From positions 248,001 through 312,000 of the forward strand of contig OZ255625.1 of the NCBI GenBank assembly GCA_965276755.1: DNA of 64,000 bases, read 5' to 3'. The stretch comes from CAJCIS01 sp965276755. Lineage in GTDB: Bacteria; Pseudomonadota; Alphaproteobacteria; Acetobacterales; Acetobacteraceae. The notes under the pieces are model-generated. The model was not told the DNA's origin. It was given only the letters and a program-made list of their open reading frames with translations, and made no database searches. Of this stretch, positions 57,930 through 64,000 are shown in pieces; position 1 is the first letter of the stretch, and every line of letters begins with the position of its first letter. The translations under genes were made by a program, and so were the position numbers.

Positions 57930-59296
57930 TTTCCAAGTGAGGCCCAATAGCCGCCGAACACCCAAACGGAAAGGATGAAGCCTAGCACGACGTTAATCGC
58001 AACGCCCACGCTAAAGGCTGCCAACGGCTTCGCGCTGACGCCGGCAAGCTCACGCAGCCTGGTCGTCAGGCCGATACTGAGAAAGCCGAATGCAAATGCC
58101 CAGGTGCGGAAATTCTTGATCGGCGTGACGAGTGCGGGCGTGACGGCACGGCCGTAAGCTGTATGCCCCGCGCTCTGCGCCACCAAGGTGATGAATATGG
58201 AGGCGAGAAGAAAACCGATAACGAATTTTGGGAAACGGCGCCAGATGTCGCGCGCGCTGGTGCTACTTGCAACCGCGGTGCTCTCCCAACGAGTCGTTGC
58301 AACGATCGACAGCCCGACGGCCCAGACACCGATCCACATGTCTCGGCCAACGACCTTCATCAGCGTGAAGGCCGCCACCGACTGATCGGCCGGCACGCCG
58401 GTCGCATGCGGTGCCATGCCGGCATAAGCCGAGGCGGCGGCAATACCCGCAGCATCGGCAAATTCGGACGTGCCGATCCATGCGCCGCCGACGCCGGCCG
58501 GCAAGCCAAACGCCGCCGCCGCGTAAGGCAATGCAAAAATCATGGCGATCGCCCACAGCACGACGATGGAAATCGTTATCGCCACATCCTGCCGTCGTGC
58601 GCCGACCGCCGCCGCGATGGCGATGGCGGCCGATACTCCACACACAGCGCCGCCCACGCCCAGGACGGCAGCAAACCGTGGAACGATCCCGAGCCGGCGC
58701 GCCACGGCAAAAATCACGCCGAACGTCACCACTGACACGATCGAGGCCTGCAGCAATGCGACAGGACCCGCCCAAAGGATCAGCGAAAACGGGATTGTGG
58801 CGCCAAGGAGGGTGACGCCGAGCTTGATGTAGAATTCGACCCTGAAACCCGCGTCGAGCCACCGCGGCAACACACCCAGATTGGCGATCAGCAAGCCGGC
58901 CACGAGTGCCACCAGAGGCGGCTCCAGATTATACTTGATGGCCGAGGCCCATTGCCCGAGGGCGAAGATGACGACGGACGCCACGTAGAGAAAGACGAAG
59001 GCCGGCACCGTGTTGCGCAGCCGATAGCCCAACGCTGCGAACGCCGCCGAGACGATTGCCAGCCACAATACGAATTGCGCCAGATAGCGCGGCCAGCAAG
59101 CGGTGAAATGCGCGCCCAGCTGAGCCAAGGTGGTCCATTTTGGCGGCGTCACTGCCAGCCAGGCCAAGCTTGACCCGCCAGCATAGGCTGCCCAGGCGGC
59201 AAGTATAAGGCCCAGCCCTACCGCGACGGCCCACCAATCCTCCACCTGGAAGATGGCCGGCGCCCGCGGTTGTGTCGCATTGTCGAGGAAGGTCAC
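57926..59296 (-). CDS. yeiH: YeiH/UPF0324-family membrane protein (putative sulfate exporter)
   Basis: 456 residues, about eleven to twelve helices. The family segments GLLIANLGVLPRWLDAGFRVEFYIKLGVTLLGATIPF, VCGVSAAIAIAAAVGA and GLPAGVGGAWIGTSEFADAAGIAAASAYAG are clear. About 100 residues longer at the N-terminus than the E. coli protein, with two extra helices. The name 'sulfate exporter' is an annotation convention, not a demonstrated activity here. The stop overlaps the start of a small cysteine-rich gene. Confidence 0.9.
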   Translation of the reverse strand: MTFLDNATQPRAPAIFQVEDWWAVAVGLGLILAAWAAYAGGSSLAWLAVTPPKWTTLAQLGAHFTACWPRYLAQFVLWLAIVSAAFAALGYRLRNTVPAFVFLYVASVVIFALGQWASAIKYNLEPPLVALVAGLLIANLGVLPRWLDAGFRVEFYIKLGVTLLGATIPFSLILWAGPVALLQASIVSVVTFGVIFAVARRLGIVPRFAAVLGVGGAVCGVSAAIAIAAAVGARRQDVAITISIVVLWAIAMIFALPYAAAAFGLPAGVGGAWIGTSEFADAAGIAAASAYAGMAPHATGVPADQSVAAFTLMKVVGRDMWIGVWAVGLSIVATTRWESTAVASSTSARDIWRRFPKFVIGFLLASIFITLVAQSAGHTAYGRAVTPALVTPIKNFRTWAFAFGFLSIGLTTRLRELAGVSAKPLAAFSVGVAINVVLGFILSVWVFGGYWASLGK

Positions 59297-59378
59297 GGTA
59301 TTCCATCACTTCAGACGGTATAATACTACACACGTGAAGTTAATCCACGCAAGAAATTGAGCATCAGCACTAAATCTA

Positions 59379-59402
59379 CGAGGGTCTGGGGGGGGTGGCA
59401 CA
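59379..59402. repeat. Partial family-B repeat
   Basis: cgagggtctgggggggg then tggcaca; the right arm is lost. First of three copies within 150 bases. Confidence 0.65.
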
Positions 59403-59428
59403 GGGCGATCGAGTGAAGGGCTGAAGAC

Positions 59429-59465
59429 CTGGGGGAGATGTGCCATCCCCCCCAGACCCCCCGTC
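59429..59465. repeat. Family-B repeat
   Basis: ctgggggagatgtgccat, C-tract, agaccccccgtc. Full-length and in forward orientation, inverted to the copy at 59492. Confidence 0.87.
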
Positions 59466-59491
59466 ATTATTTGAGGCGAGGTCCTATAATC

Positions 59492-59529
59492 GACGGGGGG
59501 TCTGGGGGGGATGGCACATCTCCCCCAGG
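59492..59529. repeat. Family-B repeat
   Basis: gacggggggtctgggggggatggcacatctcccccagg, directly past the stop of the amino-ester-hydrolase-like gene; a likely terminator. Confidence 0.87.
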
Positions 59530-59539
59530 CTTTTGCACC

Positions 59540-61423
59540 TCACGGCAAAACAGGCAGCTCGACAAAACTCGCCGCGTCAGGTGCATGATAAACGCGCTGC
59601 GTAGCGCCCCGATAATCCCCGGCCTTTGCAAAAAAGATGTTGGCTACATAGCTCTGCGGATTTCGGTCATACAGCGGAAACCACGTTGACTGGATCTGCA
59701 CCATGATGCGGTGCCCAGGCAGAAACGTATGGTTCACCTGCGGCAAAGCCAGCGTGTAGGGCAGCACCTTGCCCGGCTCGATCGGCGCCGGCTTGGCAAA
59801 ATCGGTGCGGTAGCGCCCGCGCAGGATGTCGGCGGCCATCATCAACTGATAGCCGCCGAGCTCGGGCTGGCTGGCCACTTCGTCCGGATAGAGGTCGATC
59901 AGCTTGACCACCCAATCCGCATCCGTGCCGCTGGTGGCCGCATACAAATGCGCCACCGGCTGGCCGGCCAGACGCACCGGAGCGCGTAACACGGCGGAGG
60001 TGTAGGTCAGCACGTCCGGCCGCGTGGCAAACTCCCGCTGGTCATCTACCAGCCAGGCCCGCCAGGTGCTGTCCTTTGCGTAGATCGAACGATCAGGGCG
60101 GATGCGGTAGGGCACAGGCCGGGCGGGGTCGGAAACGTATTCGTCGAACGGGTGATGCTCGTCGGCCGGCTTGGCAAAGGCCAATCCTGCGCCAGGAAGC
60201 AGGTAGAGCGGGCGGGACGTGGCCGGACAGCCATGGGCGCAGCTTTGCGGCCAGTCGTCATAATGCTGCCAGGTGTCCGCACCGGTTTCGTAAGCCAGCA
60301 CGGGCGGCGTCTGCGCGTCCGGCGCGCCGTCCTTCAGATACTGGTCCAGGAAAGGCAGCAGAACGTGGCGGCGGAACCATGCGCCCGTGTCGCCGTCGAA
60401 ATGGATGGGGCCAAGCGCGCTGCCATCCCCATTGCTGCCGCCGTGCCGCCACGGCCCCATGACGAGGTGGACGAGGTGATTGGCATCGCGCGGGTGCACC
60501 GCGCGCCAGACGGCGGGGGCACCGTAGATGTCCTCCTGATCCCACAGCCCGTCGACGAGGAGCGTCGGCACGCTGACACCTTGCGCCGCCAGCAACTTGT
60601 CGAGCGCCTGGCCCTGCCAGAAAGCGTCATAGGCCGGGTGCGCTGTCAGCTTGTTCCAGAAGCCGAGCTGATCCAGGCCATGCAGACGGCCCATCTCGCC
60701 CGCGGATCCTGCCGTCAGGAACTCGCTGTACTCGTCATAGTAGCCGCTCCACCATTCCAGGCTGCTGTTCTTGCTGGCTTCCTGTGTGTAGACGTAGCTG
60801 GTCATCTCCTGGCGGAAGGCGCCGTTGTGAAACCAGTCGTCACCCATCCAGGTATCGACCATGGGCGCGATGGGGACGGAGACTTTCAGCGCCGGGTGAG
60901 GGTGGATCAGTGCGGCGAGTGCGGTGAACCCGTCATAGGACGTGCCGATGATGCCGACGCGGCCGTTGCTTTCGGGCACGTTCTTCACCAGCCAGTCTAT
61001 CGTGTCGTAGGTGTCGGTGGCATGGTCCACGGCCGTGGGGTTCAGCGGGCCGGCGAAGGGCCGGTTCATGACGTAATCGCCCTCGCTGCCATATTTTCCG
61101 CGCACGTCCTGGTAGATGCGGATGTAGCCGGCTTGCACGATCACGTCGTTGCCGCTGCCGAGATTGGCAGCCAGGTTCGGGCTGGCGGTACGGGCGGCGG
61201 CTTTTTCGGCGCCGTAGGGCGTGCGCTCCAGCAGCATCGGCGCATGAGCGGCGCCGCGCGGGATCAGGATGACGGTGTTGAGCTTGGTGCCGTCGCGCAT
61301 GGGGATCATGGTGACGCGCCGGGCGAAGTCGAAGCTGGCGTCCGCGGGCTTGAAAGTCGTGGGGATATCGCTGGGGTAAGGCGCGGCCGCGCAGAGCAAT
61401 ACCAGGATGAGAAATCGGCGCAT
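59540..61423 (-). CDS. CocE/NonD hydrolase, alpha-amino acid ester hydrolase-like
   Basis: 627 residues from ATG 61423, with GGAG upstream and a short signal sequence MRRFLILVLLCAAAPYPS. The catalytic serine is in IIGTSYDGFTALAAL, the acid in LLVDGLWDQEDIYGAP, the histidine in MGPWRHGG; MVDTWMGDDWFHNGAFRQ and RLHGLDQLGFWNKLTAHPAYDAFWQ closely recall the alpha-amino acid ester hydrolases of Acetobacter and Xanthomonas, which hydrolyse or synthesise beta-lactam and amino-acid esters. A jelly-roll C-terminal domain follows. Physiological substrate unknown. The TPR-glycosyltransferase gene lies 45 bases upstream on the same strand. Confidence 0.88.
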   Translation of the reverse strand: MRRFLILVLLCAAAPYPSDIPTTFKPADASFDFARRVTMIPMRDGTKLNTVILIPRGAAHAPMLLERTPYGAEKAAARTASPNLAANLGSGNDVIVQAGYIRIYQDVRGKYGSEGDYVMNRPFAGPLNPTAVDHATDTYDTIDWLVKNVPESNGRVGIIGTSYDGFTALAALIHPHPALKVSVPIAPMVDTWMGDDWFHNGAFRQEMTSYVYTQEASKNSSLEWWSGYYDEYSEFLTAGSAGEMGRLHGLDQLGFWNKLTAHPAYDAFWQGQALDKLLAAQGVSVPTLLVDGLWDQEDIYGAPAVWRAVHPRDANHLVHLVMGPWRHGGSNGDGSALGPIHFDGDTGAWFRRHVLLPFLDQYLKDGAPDAQTPPVLAYETGADTWQHYDDWPQSCAHGCPATSRPLYLLPGAGLAFAKPADEHHPFDEYVSDPARPVPYRIRPDRSIYAKDSTWRAWLVDDQREFATRPDVLTYTSAVLRAPVRLAGQPVAHLYAATSGTDADWVVKLIDLYPDEVASQPELGGYQLMMAADILRGRYRTDFAKPAPIEPGKVLPYTLALPQVNHTFLPGHRIMVQIQSTWFPLYDRNPQSYVANIFFAKAGDYRGATQRVYHAPDAASFVELPVLP

Positions 61424-61468
61424 CAGGTTCTCCAGGGACGGCGGAATACGGCCGTTGCGGGACAACCT

Positions 61469-62875
61469 TTAGAACTTGATGAGCAGATCGGAAAATCCGG
61501 CCATCGTGGCGCGTTCGGGGGGTGTTGCGGTGCACGCCCGCAATTGCGTGGCGACCTCTTCTATCAGCGCCCGCCAATCCCCCGCCCGTTTTTGACGGAA
61601 CAGGCGCATCGTCGGATACCACGGGCACTCGCTGTGCCCGGCCAGCCAGCGCCAGCACGCATCGTAGCGAGAAAGCACCCAGACAGGCACGCCCAGCGCG
61701 CCGGCCAGATGCGCCACGGCGGTATCCACCGCAATGACCAGGTCCAGGTTCGCAATGATTGCGGCAGTATCGTCGAAATCGGCAATCTTGCCCATGGTAT
61801 CGAGCAGATCGAAGGCAGCCGGCGCTTCGCTTGCAGCCTCGCCCAATTGCAGGCTGACCAGGCGCAGGCCGGGAATATCGGCCAGCGGCGCGAAGGCGGC
61901 CAGCGGTGCCGAGCGGCGATGGTTCATGGCGCGAAATTCCGCCATGCCGAACAGCGGCGCGCCCGCCCAGACCAGGCCCACCTGCAGGGCTTTGCCGCGG
62001 CCCAGGCGTTCGGCAAAGGCCGCCGTTTTCTGCGGGCTGGCGTGCAGGTAAGGCACCTTGCGGGGCACGCTCTCGATCGTCGTGGCGAAGCGATGCGGCA
62101 GGCTGAGCATCGGACAGTGCAGGTCATGCCCGGGCAGGGGGTCCGCCTCGGCGATGAAGCTGACGCCCGGCATGCTGCGGGCCAGCAGACCCAGCAGCGG
62201 CGCCTGTGCGCGTGCGACCACCCGCGCGCCGTGCGCCGCCAGAAGCGGGGCATAGCGGATGAACTGGATGGTATCGCCGTAGCCGCCTTCCTGGTGGATC
62301 AGGATGGTGCGCCCGGCCGGGTCCTGGCCCGTCCAGGCGGGTGCGGCCATGCCATGCGGGGCCATGCTGGGCGTCGCCCACCGTGCTTCGAACTCGGCAA
62401 AGCCCTGGAGGTAATCGCCCGCCATCAGCCGCGCCATGGCGCGGTTGGTGCGAATTTGCGGGTCTGCCGGCGCCAGACTCAGCGCCGTGTCGTGCGCCAG
62501 CAGGGCTTCGGGCATGCGCTGCATTTCATTCAGCGCCACGCCGAGATTGGTCCAGCTGCTGGCGTGGGCCGGATTGCCGGCGAGCGCCAGATGGTAGGCG
62601 CCGACCGCCTCCTCGTGACGCTGCTGGTGGTGCAGCGCGTTGCCCAGATTGGCCAGCGCCGGCCAGTAGCCCGGCTGGATGCGCAGAGCGACCTGGCATG
62701 TTTCGACCGCCGCATCGTGGCATTGGGCGGTGTTGCGAACTGCGGCCAGGTTGCTCAGCGTCTCGGCGTCCCTTGGCGTGGCGGCCAGGATGGCGAGGTA
62801 GAAGGCTTCGGCTTTGGCCAGTTGGCCTTGCGCGTAGGCGTGGGCGCCGCGGCGGAGGAGGGTATGGCGGTCCAT
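61469..62875 (-). CDS. TPR-containing glycosyltransferase-like protein
   Basis: 468 residues. Four TPR-like units occupy roughly residues 1-140 (AHAYAQGQLAKAEAFYLAIL; WPALANLGNALHHQQRHEEA; SSWTNLGVALNEMQRMPEA). Then comes a GT-B-like part: ILIHQEGGYGDTIQFIRYAPLL (GD motif), VGLVWAGAPLF and LDLVIAVDTAVAHLAGALGVPVWVL (nucleotide-sugar site as in GT9 heptosyltransferases). The combination is common in Acetobacteraceae and may glycosylate proteins or surface polymers. It lies upstream of the ester hydrolase in the same direction. Confidence 0.82.
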   Translation of the reverse strand: MDRHTLLRRGAHAYAQGQLAKAEAFYLAILAATPRDAETLSNLAAVRNTAQCHDAAVETCQVALRIQPGYWPALANLGNALHHQQRHEEAVGAYHLALAGNPAHASSWTNLGVALNEMQRMPEALLAHDTALSLAPADPQIRTNRAMARLMAGDYLQGFAEFEARWATPSMAPHGMAAPAWTGQDPAGRTILIHQEGGYGDTIQFIRYAPLLAAHGARVVARAQAPLLGLLARSMPGVSFIAEADPLPGHDLHCPMLSLPHRFATTIESVPRKVPYLHASPQKTAAFAERLGRGKALQVGLVWAGAPLFGMAEFRAMNHRRSAPLAAFAPLADIPGLRLVSLQLGEAASEAPAAFDLLDTMGKIADFDDTAAIIANLDLVIAVDTAVAHLAGALGVPVWVLSRYDACWRWLAGHSECPWYPTMRLFRQKRAGDWRALIEEVATQLRACTATPPERATMAGFSDLLIKF

Positions 62876-62974
62876 GGGGCGCAGTGTGCGCTGGCCGTGT
62901 TAAGGAAGGCTGGGGAAGCGGTGCCTGGTAATTAGCGCAAAATCAAGGGCAACTTCGTGACAGCAGACAGGTGG

Positions 62975-63026
62975 AAGGCCAGGGGCTCAGCCCCCGGACG
63001 CCGCTAAGGACAAGTCCTTAGAACCT
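62975..63026. repeat. Half of a family-C element
   Basis: aaggccaggggctcagcccc...cgctaaggacaagtccttagaacct: the left arm and its inner palindrome (ctaaggacaagtccttag) are present, the right arm is missing. Confidence 0.7.
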
Positions 63027-63070
63027 CTTCCAACGCGGAGCTGGACCTCTCGCCACTGGCCAGTTTGGCA

Positions 63071-63919
63071 TCAGCTCACATTGTTCGCTCCCAAGATTCC
63101 CGCCGATAGCGTCAGGTCGCGGAACTTTGTCGCCTCCTCCGCACGTGCTGCCTCACCTTGCTTGACGTACGCCTGCGCATCCTTGCCGAGGATCAGCCGC
63201 TTCGGAACATCTTGTGTAGCGGACAGCTTCACAACGATATCGGCAATTTTTTTCGGATTGCTTGCCGCGCTGCCATACTCGGCCGTCATCATCTTGTAGG
63301 TCGGACCGACCGACATGGCATACTCAGGCATACGCGGCGGCATCGTCTCGCTCGCCCTATGCTTGAAGTTCGTGCGCATGCCGCCCGGCTCCAGGGTACA
63401 TACCTTGACGTCAAAGGGAGCAACTTCGTCGGCGAGCGAATCGCTAAAGCCGCCCACCGCCCATTTCGCTGCGTGGTACGCAGAATTACCCGGTATCGTC
63501 ATGCGGCCGCCGATCGATGACACCTGGAAGATGTGCCCGCTCTTCTGCTTTCGCATGATCGGCACTGCTGCACTGGTTGTGTAAACCACGCCAAACAGGC
63601 AAGTCTCGATGACGTCGCGGAACGCCTCCGGTGTCATCTGTTCAAATGGGGCGTTGACTTGATAACCAGCGTTATTCACCAGCACGTCCAGCCGCCCATA
63701 AGCGTCTACCGCTCTCTGCACCGCGGCTTTTGCGGCCGCTTCGTCGCGAACCTCCAGCTTCACCGGGCTGATGCGCTCACCGTACTGTTCCACTAGAACA
63801 TCGAGTTCTTGCAGCCTGCGTGCCCCCGCTACGACGCGATCGCCCGCCAGCAGAGCGGCTTCTGCAATATTGCGCCCCAATCCACTTCCACTTCCCGTAA
63901 TCAACCAGACTTTTTCCAT
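63071..63919 (-). CDS. Short-chain dehydrogenase/reductase
   Basis: 282 residues of the classical SDR fold. TGSGSGLGRNIAEAAL is the NAD(P)-binding loop, VNNAGY the structural motif, and the catalytic set is Ser in VSSIGG with YHAAK. Arginines after the first loop (AGARRLQEL) suggest NADP preference. The ATG at 63919 (MEKVWLITG) is the natural start; a TTG five codons earlier is not needed. Substrate cannot be deduced. Composition is less GC-rich than average. The last 80 bases of the window hold no further gene. Confidence 0.88.
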   Translation of the reverse strand: MEKVWLITGSGSGLGRNIAEAALLAGDRVVAGARRLQELDVLVEQYGERISPVKLEVRDEAAAKAAVQRAVDAYGRLDVLVNNAGYQVNAPFEQMTPEAFRDVIETCLFGVVYTTSAAVPIMRKQKSGHIFQVSSIGGRMTIPGNSAYHAAKWAVGGFSDSLADEVAPFDVKVCTLEPGGMRTNFKHRASETMPPRMPEYAMSVGPTYKMMTAEYGSAASNPKKIADIVVKLSATQDVPKRLILGKDAQAYVKQGEAARAEEATKFRDLTLSAGILGANNVS

Positions 63920-64000
63920 ACGTCGACTATCCAATTCGCAAATTCGGGGGTCAGTGAGTGGTTGGTCATTTCTGAAGCCGTGGCATGAAGTTCGCTCCCC

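Noticed and set aside
57586..57936. 116-codon reverse frame and forward frame at 57731
   Set aside because: Both overlap the 67-residue cysteine gene, which has the better start and conserved pattern.

Overview
The window is a contiguous piece of a high-GC bacterial chromosome. Codon usage, gene content (ubiquinone-type polyprenyl synthase, class Ia ribonucleotide reductase, CIRCE-controlled groESL, kynurenine genes, a BciB-like reductase) and the style of its intergenic repeats suggest an alphaproteobacterium, most likely of the family Acetobacteraceae; this is an inference from sequence style, not a search result. No integrase, transposase, plasmid or phage gene is visible, so most of the window is core or family-level genome, with a few islands of lower GC or broken genes.

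Layout. 1-8.2 kb: the end of a bacterial alpha-2-macroglobulin gene coupled to pbpC, a secreted beta-propeller-like protein, an unknown membrane protein, a small lipoprotein overlapping a two-domain retropepsin-like protease, selO and a VOC protein. 8.2-10.3 kb: an isochorismatase-like hydrolase, a small membrane protein and a decayed nitroreductase. 10.3-18.2 kb: nrdA, nrdB, a small conserved gene, CIRCE-groES-groEL, a TrmN6-like methyltransferase with a DUF2007-like protein, and a polyprenyl diphosphate synthase. 18.2-29.5 kb: a GT-C-like membrane protein, pyrE, a small gene behind a Fur-like palindrome, a secreted esterase, gltA, a solute-binding-like lipoprotein, a BciB-like reductase, kynU-kynA and pyrF. 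29.5-40.4 kb: a small secreted protein, tRNA-Glu(CTC), an RluA-family synthase, a GT87-like protein, an XRE/DUF2975 pair, an MFS exporter, a neutral-ceramidase-like protein, an exported methyltransferase-fold protein, a NUDIX hydrolase and an RlmD-like rRNA methyltransferase. 40.4-53 kb: an RhlE-like helicase, a GH15 enzyme, an orphan ModB, a polyisoprenyl-phosphate sugar transferase and two consecutive RND pumps. 53-64 kb: a Tae4-like amidase effector with a probable immunity partner, a remnant of a third RND gene, an alpha/beta hydrolase, a YihY/BrkB protein, a DUF642-like secreted protein, YeiH with a coupled small cysteine protein, an amino-ester-hydrolase-like enzyme, a TPR-glycosyltransferase and an SDR.

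The strongest unexplained signal is three families of structured intergenic repeats. Family A is an AT-rich hairpin, family B a G/C-tract stem-loop of about 38 bases, and family C a nested inverted-repeat element of about 110-180 bases. They sit mostly at gene ends and inside operons (nrdA-nrdB, groES-groEL, between the RND genes). They are also translated: three proteins end in the same family-B tail (GGDVPSPP...), pyrF ends in family C, and the annotated N-terminus of pbpC is made of two family-A hairpins. At least one family-B copy shows a compensatory stem change, consistent with selection for a folded RNA such as a bidirectional terminator. The second candidate is the Tae4-like effector with an overlapping exported partner that does not resemble the known Tai4 immunity protein, placed between an RND remnant and an intact RND operon with no type VI secretion genes nearby.
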